Assembly: GCF_006874425.1 (NCBI RefSeq)
Contig: NZ_VIJZ01000003.1
Coordinates: 124,001-188,000, forward strand
Source: Paenibacillus ottowii
GTDB taxonomy: Bacteria > Bacillota > Bacilli > Paenibacillales > Paenibacillaceae
DNA: 64,000 nt
Reading direction: 5' to 3'
A program made the position numbers and the translations under genes. Below the pieces are notes generated by a model. That model saw nothing but the letters and a program-made list of their open reading frames with translations, was not told the origin of the DNA and made no database searches. Below, one piece after another: positions 8,060 to 18,159 of the stretch; the stretch's first letter is position 1; each line of letters starts with the position of its first letter.

Positions 8060-8500
8060 CTAAGGAACAAGTGGGGCACCCGCCAACGGGTTTGCTGTTC
8101 TAAGATCAATAACAACCTGTCTTTCACCGCCTGACTTCGGCAATACCGGGTTCCCCGGTGAAAAACGACGTGAGATGACTGAAACATCCATATGACTATA
8201 GCGCACCAGTCGGGTCAGAATCGGTAGCGTATCGTCTATAGATTCATCATCCAGTACCGTTACATGCAACGGCCTCCGGTGTAGCCAGGCAAGTATGCTC
8301 AATGAACGCATCACCCATTCCACACGATCTCCGTCATTGGATGTGATCACAATATAGCGAGTCGCACGACGATCCGGCGATGCCGCATGTGCATCTTCGC
8401 CATTGTGATAAGCCTGAACCGCCTGTCGTATATACATAAGATGCACGACTGCGGCTCCCACACCGTATATAAGCAATATCCAAACCAAGTGAGCCGTCAC
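8060..8500 (-). CDS. Unknown membrane-anchored protein next to degU
   Basis: 146 residues from a GTG at 8498-8500 preceded by a very strong AGGAGGAGGTGG site; a longer frame to 8620 lacks this. Residues 5-25 form one transmembrane helix (VWILLIYGVGAAVVHLMYI). A soluble domain follows with a beta-alpha pattern (YIVITSNDGDRVEWVMRSL, then LHVTVLDDESIDDTLPIL). It recalls the start of a glycosyltransferase-A fold (ITSNDG, then LDDES) but is too short to be a complete enzyme. I do not recognise the family. It has its own terminator at 7915-7957. Confidence 0.75.
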   Translation of the reverse strand: MTAHLVWILLIYGVGAAVVHLMYIRQAVQAYHNGEDAHAASPDRRATRYIVITSNDGDRVEWVMRSLSILAWLHRRPLHVTVLDDESIDDTLPILTRLVRYSHMDVSVISRRFSPGNPVLPKSGGERQVVIDLRTANPLAGAPLVP

Positions 8501-8666
8501 GAGGGTTCCACCTCCTCCTATAGCGACAATATATGCCGTATAACAGGAAGAGGTGTCACGGTTATGTACTGGACTTCCGTACGAGCGGATATCTCGCTCC
8601 AAAAGAGGGGCGTACAGCATTCATACCTAGGCAACTGAGTGGTCTAATGTATGAAATAACTACACT

Positions 8667-9389
8667 TTACAGCGTAACCCATCCATATTTGATGGAGTTA
8701 ATAACGGCTTGGGTACGATCATCAACCTCCATTTTTTGCAGAATACTGCTGACATGGTTTTTGACCGTTTTCTCGCTTATGAATAAATATTCACCAATCA
8801 TCTTATTGCTCTTGCCTTCAGCCATCAGACGCAGCACTTCTGCTTCACGGCGGGTCAGCGGGTTATTTTCACCTGCGACAAACTTCACGCCTGCTTCCTT
8901 AGTATGGCCTTCCGCCATAGCACCTGTTTCATTCAGGTAAGTCATCCGGCGAAGCTGCTGAATAAGCTTGCCCGTTACTTTTGGATGGATAAATGCATAT
9001 CCTTCATGTACGGAACGAATGGCATTGATGAGAGATTCGGCCTCCATATCTTTTAACAGATAGCCATTGGCTCCCTTGCGCAATGTCTCGAATACATAGC
9101 TTTCATCATCATGAATGGATAAAATGATCACTTTGACATCCGGGAACATCTCACGTAGTTTTTCAGTTGCCTCAACACCATTTTCAATTGGCATATTAAT
9201 GTCCATCAGAACAATATCCGGCTTCTCTACGTTGCAGAATTCCAGCACTTGAATACCATCGCCACATTCTCCGATGACCTCAATGTCGTCCTCCATATTC
9301 AAAATACGTTTAAGTCCTTCGCGGAACAACTGATGGTCGTCCGCTAACAGAACTTTGATGGGTGCATTACTCATTTCCTGATTTTCCAT
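8667..9389 (-). CDS. degU: Response regulator DegU
   Basis: 240 residues. The receiver domain (about 11-130) has the acidic pair ADDH, phosphoacceptor Asp63 in LMDINMP, and the conserved Lys in LLKDM. A LuxR-type helix-turn-helix (about 178-236, [20 protein letters not shown] and TVKNHVSSI) binds DNA. DegU controls exoenzymes, competence, motility and surface behaviour in Bacillales. The ATG has GGAG 9 bases upstream. It follows degS by 4 bases, so the pair is co-expressed. Position beside comF and flagellar genes is conserved in the order. Confidence 0.95.
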   Translation of the reverse strand: MENQEMSNAPIKVLLADDHQLFREGLKRILNMEDDIEVIGECGDGIQVLEFCNVEKPDIVLMDINMPIENGVEATEKLREMFPDVKVIILSIHDDESYVFETLRKGANGYLLKDMEAESLINAIRSVHEGYAFIHPKVTGKLIQQLRRMTYLNETGAMAEGHTKEAGVKFVAGENNPLTRREAEVLRLMAEGKSNKMIGEYLFISEKTVKNHVSSILQKMEVDDRTQAVINSIKYGWVTL

Positions 9390-9393
9390 GTTG

Positions 9394-10554
9394 TTACTCC
9401 TTTCCCTTTTCCACGTTGGTTGGGATATGAATCACTATCTTGGTGCCTTGATTCTCAGCTGATTCGATCTCCATTCTCCCCTCGAGCAGTTCAACCCTTT
9501 CCCGCATACCAATCAGACCAAAATGCCCGTGGTCTTTACTTTTTTGCTGAAAAAGCTCTGGCTTAAAGCCCAGACCATTATCCTGCACAACAATTTTTAC
9601 AAGCTGCGCCTGGTAGGTAATCTCAACAAGCACATAGGTAGGGTAAGCATGCTTGGCAGCATTAGTCAAAGCTTCCTGGATCAGACGGTAAATGGCTGCT
9701 TCCATCGCGGAAGAGAGACGGTGTTCCTTGCCCCTTGTTTCAAAAAGCGCTCTAATTTTCGTTTTTTCTTCAAAATCCTGCACATATTTCCGGAGCGTCG
9801 GAATAAGTCCCAGGTCATCCAGGGCCATGGGACGCAAGTTGAAAATGACCTTTCGCATTTCTTCAAGACTGGAGCGAACCTGTTTCTTCAAGTCTACTAT
9901 TTCGTCCTGAACCATCTTAAATTCCTGCTTAGCGATCATTCTTTCCACAATTTCCGTCCTAAGCACTAGATGCGCAAGGAGTTGCGCAGGTCCATCGTGA
10001 ATTTCACGGGATATGCGCTTACGCTCCTCTTCCTGAGCCAAAATAATTTTCAGACCAATAAACTGCCGATTTTTGGCCGATTCAATGATCCGCGTCACTT
10101 GTCCCAATTCACCCGATAAATATTCCAGCACGACCCCCATCTGCGAGCCGATGGTTTCGGCCCGCTCGACAGAAGCCTCGACACTTTTAGCCCGCTTTTG
10201 AAGATCATCTCTTCTGGCTTTGAGATACATTTCCTTCTCGCGAAAAATCATCACATCGAGCTGAAGCTGTGTCGCCTTCTCATAAGCCTGCTTGATATCC
10301 TCTTCCGAGTAACGGACGAAATCACGACTGACCTCAGTCAACCGAATTCGGGACCGCCGATAGTTCATCTCCAGCTGGTCCACCTTTTCGATCGTTTCCG
10401 CCGTTTCCTTCAATACGCTCTGGAGCTCTTGATTTAACGTAACCAACTCGGTCCGGGCCGTGTCCAATATTTCGAACATCTGATATTTGCTGTTCTCCAT
10501 CACCTGGATGGCATTTTTAATGACTCGGTCTATGATATCGGCTTGAAAGTCCAC
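9394..10554 (-). CDS. degS: Sensor histidine kinase DegS
   Basis: 386 residues with no transmembrane segment, so cytoplasmic like DegS of B. subtilis. Residues 1-165 are a long coiled-coil sensor region. The HisKA_3 dimerisation motif contains His186 (EEERKRISREIHDGPAQLL), the expected autophosphorylation site. The HATPase domain follows (N-box EALTNAAKHA, G1 DNGLGF, G2 GHFGLIGMRERVELLEG). The start is a GTG with GGAG 10 bases upstream. It phosphorylates DegU, encoded next. Confidence 0.95.
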   Translation of the reverse strand: MDFQADIIDRVIKNAIQVMENSKYQMFEILDTARTELVTLNQELQSVLKETAETIEKVDQLEMNYRRSRIRLTEVSRDFVRYSEEDIKQAYEKATQLQLDVMIFREKEMYLKARRDDLQKRAKSVEASVERAETIGSQMGVVLEYLSGELGQVTRIIESAKNRQFIGLKIILAQEEERKRISREIHDGPAQLLAHLVLRTEIVERMIAKQEFKMVQDEIVDLKKQVRSSLEEMRKVIFNLRPMALDDLGLIPTLRKYVQDFEEKTKIRALFETRGKEHRLSSAMEAAIYRLIQEALTNAAKHAYPTYVLVEITYQAQLVKIVVQDNGLGFKPELFQQKSKDHGHFGLIGMRERVELLEGRMEIESAENQGTKIVIHIPTNVEKGKE

Positions 10555-10601
10555 AAATGTTCTACTCCAATCCTAGCATTTCAAGTATATATCATACCAT
10601 A

Positions 10602-13388
10602 TCATGACTGGAGGGTGATGGTCTTCGTTTCTTGTTCCCATTTTACAGTCATCCCTAACTGCTCAGACACAAGTCTTAACGGGACTAAAGTCCTACCTCC
10701 TAGTACAATAGGTGCAACATCAGTACTCTGACGCTTTCCGTTCAGAATTACTTCTTTCTTTCCTACAGTCAAATCCATCAGCACGCCACCACGCATAATG
10801 GTAATCCGCTGATCGCCCGCATTCCATTTGGCTTGCCCACCAAATGCGTCCAGTACATACTTGATCGGAACATACGTCGAACCATCGCGAGTCATCGGAG
10901 CTGCGTCAATCGTTGCTGGTGTTCCATTGACTGTCATTGATTTTTGGCCGATCGTCATCTGAGCTGTTCCCTTTTTGAGTCCTTCTGTACCGACCGTTCC
11001 CGGTGTATTAAAAGAAATATTATCAAAAGCAACCTTACCTGTCTTAGCACGCTCATCCTGACCCTCAGCTACATTGACCACATAGAGACGTTTTAGCTTC
11101 GCTGGATATGAAATATTCAAACCACTCATATCTGCGTTAATCGTTTTCCAGCCGTTCCAGTCGATCACTTTAGCGAGATCAATATATGCGGTTTTGCCCT
11201 GGGCATCCTCTAACTCCGCACGCAACCAGTTCAAGCTCTTATCTCCTTTGACATCGAGCGAGATGGATGTAGCTGCCTGTTCCAGTGTCTTCCCGGATGT
11301 GCCATTTAATTGAGCGTAAGCATACATTTTACCACTGCCGTTCGTCATGTCGTAGCTTAGCTCCAGCACTTTGGAATTAGCATGGTCTCCATCTCCTTGT
11401 ACAACAGCCGCTGTGCCGGTAACACCTTCCACATTTGAAGTGAAATCAACCGGATACGATACATTTTCGAAGTTTTCCCAGCTATTTGTACTTGCCCCGC
11501 CAGCAGACAGGATAACAACCGCACTGAAACCATCATAGCGACCAATGGCATAGCCTGTTTTCACACCCGCATCCACTGTATTTACCGTAAGCTGATTGTC
11601 CTTTACACTTCCCTTAAAGCCGATGAATTCCCATTTGAGTGCATCTGACGTAATGCTGACACTCTGTCCATCTTTCGTTTTAGCTGTTATTGGTACTGGG
11701 ATTTTAGCCCCTGCAGTAAGCGAGCCTGTCCCACTTCCTGCAGTAAGCGATGAAATTTCATCCGCTCCAAGCACGGTGACCTTGGTTGTCGCACTGGCTG
11801 AGCCACTGGATGCTGTTAAAGTAGCAGTTCCCGGTTTGGCCCCCTTCACAACACCGCCGCTCACAGACACAACAGCCGGATTGCTGGACTTCCACGTCAC
11901 TTGCACTTTCGAGGTATCAAATGGATTGTAGTAGTTGTCGTAGCCTTTAAAGGAGTAGCTTCCGGTTTGACCAATCAGCAGCGTTTTATTGCCCTTGATG
12001 GTAAAGCCTTTGAGCGTTCCTTTAGGAGCAGTGGTATATACGCCCACTCCATTGACGATGCTGCGTTGCTCTGTACCATATTCTGTATTGAAGGTAAGTC
12101 CCGCTGTCGTATCTCCCAAATCGCGAGTTACCATGGTGGTAGAGCCGCCCCCATCGAGGTTCATTCCCTTCCAAACGCCAATATCTTTCATCAGTGTTTG
12201 CAGCTCGCTCAGGGATACACCAACACTGTTCTCATTCTTCTCAACGGCAATGACGTATGCATATCGTTTGTCCCGGGAATATCCCAAAGCCGTACGCGCA
12301 CGCGTCCCGCCTATACTTGTCGTACTTCGGGAAAACGAAGTCTTCTGTCCGTCATTTACTAATATGGTATGTCCACCGATCATCATCTGAAGGTTGGCAG
12401 GATCTACTTCACTCCCTGTCGATTTGACACGAAGGTGATAGCTCGTTTCTACGGTCTGTCCCACAGTTAGATGCCCTTTGGCATAATCAGCTGCTTTACC
12501 ATGCGTACGTAAAATGTAGCCATCCTGCGGAACAGTCATATTCAATGTAGCATTCTCGGAGACTTGCGTAACTACGCCATTTTGTACCAATATTTCGGTA
12601 GGCGTTGTCGAACTGTTTTTAGGCCGCTCAATTGCTTTCCAAGCAGATGTATAAATATACATAGCGTTGGAGTGGCTATAGCTGCTCCCACTCGTCTCAG
12701 GCGAGTACGAAGCCTTGTTCATCCCTGCCAAAGAGAAGGAAGACCCATCTCCAGCTTTTACTGTACCTTCAAAAGTAAACTGTTCAACCATCGGCGAGCC
12801 ATCCTTTGTTACAGCAAAGGCATACATCCCTGTTAAATCAGAGGGTGTAGACATCAACACGCCCTTAGATACCTGTCCACCAATCGGTGCTCCCTCGCTA
12901 GAGGTATTAAAATAATCCCCGTTCACGCCAGCAACCGCACCGGTCTCTTTTGCCATACCGCCTGTGCTCTGACGGGTCGTAAACTGTCCGTTCTTCCCTG
13001 TCATGACATCCAGTTTTACGTACGGATTTTGCAAGTCTACTCGAATGATATCAGCCAGCGCTGTTCCTTTAGACCCTTTAAAACGATATTTCAATAATGT
13101 TGCGCCCGAAGTAATGATTTCCTCACCCAATTTTACCGTTGAACCGGAGGCAGCACTCGCGATTGGGGCAGATATCCAATTATTTAACGGAATTAGAACC
13201 CCAGTTCCAGCAACCGGACCGACCCATAATACTCCTGCTAGCGTTAAAACAGCCCATCTTTTAGCCATTCCTTTGCCATCTACTTTCACTTTGCTCTGTT
13301 TTCTATTACTTAAAAACATTTGGACAATAGCTCCCATCTTCTTTGTATTCAAACGGATTAATCCGAACGTGACTCTACCAATAAACAA
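10602..13388 (-). CDS. Secreted phosphodiester glycosidase with Ig-like and stalk domains
   Basis: Up to 928 residues. The longest start is a TTG at 13386-13388 with AAGAGG seven bases before it; internal ATGs 17 or 23 codons later are possible. A signal/anchor helix lies near residues 45-70 (WAVLTLAGVLWVGPVAGTGVL). A phosphodiester glycosidase domain (NAGPA type, about 140-455) follows, with GVNGDYFN and MNLDGGGSTTMV. A Big_2-like Ig domain (about 460-545) precedes a carbohydrate-binding-like region (about 640-795). Two C-terminal copper-amine-oxidase-N 'stalk' repeats (about 805-925) carry YVPIKYVLDAFGG and LVPLRLVSEQLG. The enzyme probably removes sugar-phosphate linkages from wall polymers or glycans. 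It is divergent from the plus-strand efflux operon. Confidence 0.88.
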   Translation of the reverse strand: MFIGRVTFGLIRLNTKKMGAIVQMFLSNRKQSKVKVDGKGMAKRWAVLTLAGVLWVGPVAGTGVLIPLNNWISAPIASAASGSTVKLGEEIITSGATLLKYRFKGSKGTALADIIRVDLQNPYVKLDVMTGKNGQFTTRQSTGGMAKETGAVAGVNGDYFNTSSEGAPIGGQVSKGVLMSTPSDLTGMYAFAVTKDGSPMVEQFTFEGTVKAGDGSSFSLAGMNKASYSPETSGSSYSHSNAMYIYTSAWKAIERPKNSSTTPTEILVQNGVVTQVSENATLNMTVPQDGYILRTHGKAADYAKGHLTVGQTVETSYHLRVKSTGSEVDPANLQMMIGGHTILVNDGQKTSFSRSTTSIGGTRARTALGYSRDKRYAYVIAVEKNENSVGVSLSELQTLMKDIGVWKGMNLDGGGSTTMVTRDLGDTTAGLTFNTEYGTEQRSIVNGVGVYTTAPKGTLKGFTIKGNKTLLIGQTGSYSFKGYDNYYNPFDTSKVQVTWKSSNPAVVSVSGGVVKGAKPGTATLTASSGSASATTKVTVLGADEISSLTAGSGTGSLTAGAKIPVPITAKTKDGQSVSITSDALKWEFIGFKGSVKDNQLTVNTVDAGVKTGYAIGRYDGFSAVVILSAGGASTNSWENFENVSYPVDFTSNVEGVTGTAAVVQGDGDHANSKVLELSYDMTNGSGKMYAYAQLNGTSGKTLEQAATSISLDVKGDKSLNWLRAELEDAQGKTAYIDLAKVIDWNGWKTINADMSGLNISYPAKLKRLYVVNVAEGQDERAKTGKVAFDNISFNTPGTVGTEGLKKGTAQMTIGQKSMTVNGTPATIDAAPMTRDGSTYVPIKYVLDAFGGQAKWNAGDQRITIMRGGVLMDLTVGKKEVILNGKRQSTDVAPIVLGGRTLVPLRLVSEQLGMTVKWEQETKTITLQS

Positions 13389-13474
13389 AAAAATCCTCTT
13401 ATGTTAATAGACTTATTATAAAGGCAAAAGTTCCGAAATACCGCCAACTAATTCATAAAATCCAAAACAGTGAA

Positions 13475-13504
13475 TTGACGAATGCAATATGGGCGCACTA
13501 TAAT
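13475..13504 (+). promoter_or_regulatory. Sigma-A promoter of the RND efflux operon
   Basis: TTGACG (13475-13480), 18-base spacer, TATAAT (13499-13504). It drives the adaptor-pump-regulator unit. Two palindromes immediately follow. Confidence 0.8.
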
Positions 13505-13508
13505 ACAC

Positions 13509-13542
13509 ATGAACTTATGAGTTCATTTTAAACCAAATGGTT
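13509..13542 (+). promoter_or_regulatory. Two palindromes, candidate operator for the TetR-type regulator
   Basis: The first palindrome (13509-13526) has perfect 7-bp arms ATGAACT / AGTTCAT. The second (13531-13542) is AACCA / TGGTT. They cover the expected transcription start just downstream of the -10 box, a typical repressor site. The TetR-family gene at the end of the same operon is the obvious ligand. Confidence 0.6.
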
Positions 13543-13582
13543 CAAACTTGATTATATGACCCTATCGGAAGGATTGATATTC

Positions 13583-14992
13583 ATGAAAAAACAACGGACC
13601 ATCATCGTGCTCACTTTATCATTGAGCCTCGCCATTGCCGGATGTTCAACCGAAAAAAAAGATGCCGCTTTAGGTTCATCGGCACAGCCAACCGTTGTGC
13701 GCACCACAATTGTTAAAAATTCACCGCTCCATACTGCCTATGACTTGTCGGGTACCCTTCAGGCTTATGAGGAACGCACACTAGCCTTCCAAAATGGAGG
13801 TACCGTCGCTAGCGCCGAGATTACAACCGGCACTCTTGTCCAAAAAGGTACAATCATTGCCTGTCTAGATGATGCTGACTATAAGCTACAGGTTGCACAG
13901 GCAACAGCCTCGATCCAAGAGGCTCTAGCCGGTATAGATAACGCACAGGCTAACCTACAGGCAGCTAACTCTGCAATTCAATCTGCCGATGCTGGTATTG
14001 CGAATGCTCATGCAAATGTCAGCAAGGTCAACAAGGGTGCGCGCGCTCAGGAAAAACAGCAAGCGAAAGTCACTGTCGACAAGGCACAAAGCGCCTATAA
14101 CAAGGCCAAGGCGGATAGCGAACGGACACAAAAGCTGTTTGAGGCCGGGGCAGCTACCGCATCGGATAACGAGAACGCCCGCTTGAATGCTACCACTGCT
14201 CTTCAAAATCTGGAGCAAGCGAAAGCTTCCTTATCTCTTTTGCTGGAAGGGGCCACAGCCGAAGAGCATCAATCTGTCCAAGCTTCCTTTCAGGATGCGA
14301 TTGCAGGTAAAACTAAAGCTCTTGCAGCCAGCGAACAGGCTGAGGCTTCCCAAAAACAAGCACGTGCCAACTACGAAAAAGCCCTTGTCGCCAAGGACCA
14401 GGCAGAGCTGGCACTGTCCCGCACCCGTTTAACTTCTCCCGTGAACGGCGTAATCTTAGACAAAATCGTAAATACAGGCGATTTGGTCGCGTCAGGCCAA
14501 GCGGTTTATCGCATAGGCTCCATTGACCGTCTCAAAGTGCTGCTTCCCGTACCGGACAGTGAAATTAAGGATTGGAAAAAGGGACAACAGCTACAGGTAG
14601 CGCTCTACGAAGAAACTCGTCAAGGTACGGTGTCCAACATCTATCCTTCAACCAGCACAGATACAGGGAGGGTTAACGTAGAGATTGTCATTGCCAATCC
14701 AAAGCGAGACTGGTTACCCGGCCAGGTCATTAAAGCTGCGCATCAGGTGACAGACAAGAATGGAATTCTTGTTCCTGCAGAAGCGGTCATCAATACGGGA
14801 AGCAAGCCCTTTATTTTCAAAGATGTTCAAGGAAAAGCGGTTAGAACCCCTGTGGAGCTTGGCAATCAGGTTGTAGAAAACCAATTGCAAATTGTATCTG
14901 GGCTTCGTGAAGGAGAACGTATTGTCGTTAAAGGGGCAGAAAATCTGTTTGATGGAAATGCGATTCAGTCGGAAGAAGGCGGACGCCCATGA
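13583..14992 (+). CDS. RND efflux adaptor lipoprotein (HlyD/MFP type)
   Basis: 469 residues from the ATG at 13583 (GGAAGGA 9 bases upstream). The N-terminus is a lipoprotein signal with lipobox LAIAGC (Cys21). It has a lipoyl-like half (GTLQAYEERTLAF), a very long Ala/Gln/Lys-rich coiled-coil hairpin (about 95-285), the second lipoyl half (LTSPVNGVILDKIVNTGDLV) and beta-barrel and membrane-proximal domains (about 320-465). In a monoderm it would sit on the outer face of the membrane and bind the pump encoded next, with which it shares a 4-base ATGA overlap. The coiled-coil is longer than in the second adaptor of this window. Confidence 0.9.
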   Translation: MKKQRTIIVLTLSLSLAIAGCSTEKKDAALGSSAQPTVVRTTIVKNSPLHTAYDLSGTLQAYEERTLAFQNGGTVASAEITTGTLVQKGTIIACLDDADYKLQVAQATASIQEALAGIDNAQANLQAANSAIQSADAGIANAHANVSKVNKGARAQEKQQAKVTVDKAQSAYNKAKADSERTQKLFEAGAATASDNENARLNATTALQNLEQAKASLSLLLEGATAEEHQSVQASFQDAIAGKTKALAASEQAEASQKQARANYEKALVAKDQAELALSRTRLTSPVNGVILDKIVNTGDLVASGQAVYRIGSIDRLKVLLPVPDSEIKDWKKGQQLQVALYEETRQGTVSNIYPSTSTDTGRVNVEIVIANPKRDWLPGQVIKAAHQVTDKNGILVPAEAVINTGSKPFIFKDVQGKAVRTPVELGNQVVENQLQIVSGLREGERIVVKGAENLFDGNAIQSEEGGRP

Positions 14993-17900
14993 TTGAGTAC
15001 ATCGTAAAAAAACGAAAAATTACATTACTGTTTTTTGTCATGCTGATTACAGTCGGGGTTTTCGGTTTTTTCCAGTTACCACAGCAGGAAATGCCCGACG
15101 TGACTATACAGAACGCTACGGTCACAACCGTCTATCCCGGTGCTTCGCCACAAAAAGTAGAACAAACCGTAACAAAGGAGCTGGAGAAACGCATCAAGGA
15201 GGTTGAAGGGGTTAAAACGATTAATTCGACCTCTGGGAACGGATTCTCATCTATTTTAATCGAATCCAAAAATGGAATTGATCCTCAAACGGTTTGGGAT
15301 AATATGCGTAAAAAAGTGCAAGATGCACAAGCTGATCTTCCTCAAGGCGCTGAAGTGCCTGTTGTAAATGACAAGCTGACCAGCTCATTTATCGGCTCTT
15401 ATGCCCTGACTGCCCACTCATCTGCACCCCTGTATAAACTAAATGATTTGACCAACACCTGGAAAGATCAACTTAATACAATTTCCGGCGTATCCAGTGT
15501 CAAATTCAATGCTCTTCCCGATCAGGAAGTACGTGTTCATATTGACAACCAAAAGCTTCAGCAATATCAATTATCGTGGGGTCAAGTGGCTCAAGCAATC
15601 CAGTCTCAGATGGATCGGGTTCCTACTGGTAATATTGAATACAACGGACGAACCTATCAACTCGTTGTTCGTGAGACCGAAAAAGCTGATGAATTAAATC
15701 AGGTCATTTTGACACGTACCAAAGAAGGTAACCCTGTTTATTTAAGAGATATCGGTGCAACTGAGCTGGCACATTCTGAAGCAGAATATTTCGCTTACGT
15801 AGAGGGTAAGCCGGCCATTACACTAAGTATTGGAGCGGAAACAGGCACAGACATCCCCTCTATGAGCGAAAAGGTCAATAGCAAGCTCAAAGAGCTGGAG
15901 AAAACACTCCCTGCGGGTGTTCGCTTACAGACTCTTTTTGCACAAAAGGATCAGGTAAGCCATATTTTTGACGACTTAAAGCGTGAAACGATTCTGGCCA
16001 TTGCGGCTGTTATTCTTGTTTGTATGTTGGGCCTGAATTTACTCACCTCAGCTTTTGTCGCGCTGGCAATCCCTATTTCGGTTTCGATTGCCATTATCTT
16101 TTTGCCTATGTTCGGCATTACTCTAAACCAAATCTCCGTTGTCGGTCTGATCATTGTACTCGGCATACTCGTCGATGACGCTGTAGTGGTAAACGATAAT
16201 ATTGAGCGCAGACTTACGGAATTAGGGGAACCGCCCTCTGTTGCAGCTATAAAAGGTACCAAAGAGGTCATGCTGTCTATTTTGGTTGCAACATTGGCCA
16301 CGATCTCTGCCTTTGCTCCATTGTTGTTCCTTCCCGGAAATGTAGGTGCCTTTATTAAACCCATTCCCGCTATTGTTTCTCTGGCCATGTTAGCTTCTAT
16401 GATCATGTCTCTCACGATCATCCCTATTTTTCGAAAATGGTATGAGAAACGCAGACAGACTCGTCACCCTCAGGGGAAGTCTAAACCAGTAGGCTTGCTC
16501 GGTCAGCAGATTCATTCTTTAAACAAGCTTTATTCACAACAACTGATGCCTAAAGTCATTCAGCGTCCCTTGCTGACGGCTATGGTTGGACTTATGCTTG
16601 GAACAGCCGCTTATGGATTAGTTCCTTTTACATCGGTTGAGCTTTTCCCTGAATCGGAAGATCCTCATGTTGCTTTAAATGTAAAAATGCCTGTAGGCAC
16701 TTCGATTGCGGAAACCGACCAGGTCGTTAAGGATCTTGCAGGCTGGATTAAGAAACAACCTGAAACTTCCAAGATCGTTTACAGCGCTGGAGGGACTGCT
16801 CCCCAACTGTTTAGTGATATTAATAGTGCGGGTGGAAATATTACTTATAACGAAACCGTAGGTCAGATTGCTGTTGTCGGAAAAGAGAACGTATTCGATC
16901 TCAATTCGACAGTTGATGCTTGGGAACAACATGTTAAAAAATCCTACCCTGGCGTTACGGTTACCATGTATGTGCCCCGTCTCGGGATTCCGGTAGGTAA
17001 GCCTGTTTCTATTCGTATCTCCGGTCAGGATCTGAATGAACTGCAAACCCTTGCCCAAAAAGCAAAAGAGCAGATCGCAACAGTAGAGGGCACAACAGGC
17101 ATCGTAGATGACGTAGGAATTGAACGATATGCTCTTGAGCTTGAGGTCAACAAGCAAGCAATGGATCAGTATCTCGTAAGCTACACCGATTTGACTCGTA
17201 CTCTTCTTCTATTAAAGGAAGGAGCTCAAGTTAGCCAATTTGATACGGGAAGCAGTCTAGTAGATATTAAGATGTATTTGAATCACAGTAACGAGGAGCC
17301 AAGTAAGCTTTTCCAACAATTAAGTGTAGTGAATGCAGCTGGAAAGCAAATTCCATTAAACCAGCTTGTACAGATTAAACCGTCATTTGCTATTCAGCAA
17401 ATCAAGCATTACAATATGGAGCGGACGATTACAGTCGAGGCCGACTTGAACGGACGAACAGCAAGTGAAGCCATGGTAGATGTGGAAAGCAAACTGGCAC
17501 AGATGAAGTTCCCTGAAGGCTATAATTGGGAGGTAGGCGGGGAAACATCTGATCAGTCCACCATATTTGGGGATTTAGGGAAGCTGGCAATCGTGGTAGT
17601 CCTACTCATTTTACTCTTGATCACAATGCAGTTTTATTCACTCTCCATTCCTATTATTATTATGACGACCGTTTATCTAGCAGCAGCTGGCGGGATTATT
17701 GGCATTTTTCTGACTGGTATGCCCATTGGTTTTATGAGCATCATGGGAATTATCGCACTCGCGGGTATTGTGGTCCGGAATGGGATTGTCTTAATTGAAT
17801 TTATCGAGGATGCAAGACATGAAGGAATGGATTTAAAGGAAGCTGTTATACAAGCAGCCACGGCTCGCTTCAGACCGATTTTATTGACGTCTCTGGCTGC

Positions 17901-18105
17901 CATTGTAGGTATGATTCCGTTAGCACTATTGGGAAGTCTGCTCTTTAAGCCATTGGCGTTCACTGTCATTTTCGGTTTGTTATTTTCGACCTTGTTAACT
18001 TTGTTTGTGGTGCCATCTTTGTATATGATCGTGGCTAAGTACAAGATGCACCGGCAACTCAAAAAACAGCAGCGCACAGTTATTACTCATGACCAACCTT
18101 TGTAA
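14989..18105 (+). CDS. RND-family efflux pump (HAE1/AcrB-like), first copy
   Basis: 1038 residues. Two repeats of one membrane helix, a large extracytoplasmic loop and five or six further helices are visible. The TM4 motif GLIIVLGILVDDAVVVNDNIE carries both proton-relay aspartates, and the TM10 region reads MGIIALAGIVVRNGIVLIEF. It uses proton-motive force to export hydrophobic or surfactant-like compounds. The nearest well-known Gram-positive relative is SwrC/YerP of B. subtilis, which also has a TetR neighbour, but here a separate adaptor is encoded. Translationally coupled to the adaptor. Confidence 0.93.
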   Translation: MIEYIVKKRKITLLFFVMLITVGVFGFFQLPQQEMPDVTIQNATVTTVYPGASPQKVEQTVTKELEKRIKEVEGVKTINSTSGNGFSSILIESKNGIDPQTVWDNMRKKVQDAQADLPQGAEVPVVNDKLTSSFIGSYALTAHSSAPLYKLNDLTNTWKDQLNTISGVSSVKFNALPDQEVRVHIDNQKLQQYQLSWGQVAQAIQSQMDRVPTGNIEYNGRTYQLVVRETEKADELNQVILTRTKEGNPVYLRDIGATELAHSEAEYFAYVEGKPAITLSIGAETGTDIPSMSEKVNSKLKELEKTLPAGVRLQTLFAQKDQVSHIFDDLKRETILAIAAVILVCMLGLNLLTSAFVALAIPISVSIAIIFLPMFGITLNQISVVGLIIVLGILVDDAVVVNDNIERRLTELGEPPSVAAIKGTKEVMLSILVATLATISAFAPLLFLPGNVGAFIKPIPAIVSLAMLASMIMSLTIIPIFRKWYEKRRQTRHPQGKSKPVGLLGQQIHSLNKLYSQQLMPKVIQRPLLTAMVGLMLGTAAYGLVPFTSVELFPESEDPHVALNVKMPVGTSIAETDQVVKDLAGWIKKQPETSKIVYSAGGTAPQLFSDINSAGGNITYNETVGQIAVVGKENVFDLNSTVDAWEQHVKKSYPGVTVTMYVPRLGIPVGKPVSIRISGQDLNELQTLAQKAKEQIATVEGTTGIVDDVGIERYALELEVNKQAMDQYLVSYTDLTRTLLLLKEGAQVSQFDTGSSLVDIKMYLNHSNEEPSKLFQQLSVVNAAGKQIPLNQLVQIKPSFAIQQIKHYNMERTITVEADLNGRTASEAMVDVESKLAQMKFPEGYNWEVGGETSDQSTIFGDLGKLAIVVVLLILLLITMQFYSLSIPIIIMTTVYLAAAGGIIGIFLTGMPIGFMSIMGIIALAGIVVRNGIVLIEFIEDARHEGMDLKEAVIQAATARFRPILLTSLAAIVGMIPLALLGSLLFKPLAFTVIFGLLFSTLLTLFVVPSLYMIVAKYKMHRQLKKQQRTVITHDQPL

Positions 18106-18159
18106 CGTATGAAGTAGTGATTTCGCATGCTGTCGAGTGGGTTCCTGGAGGGAGTATGT

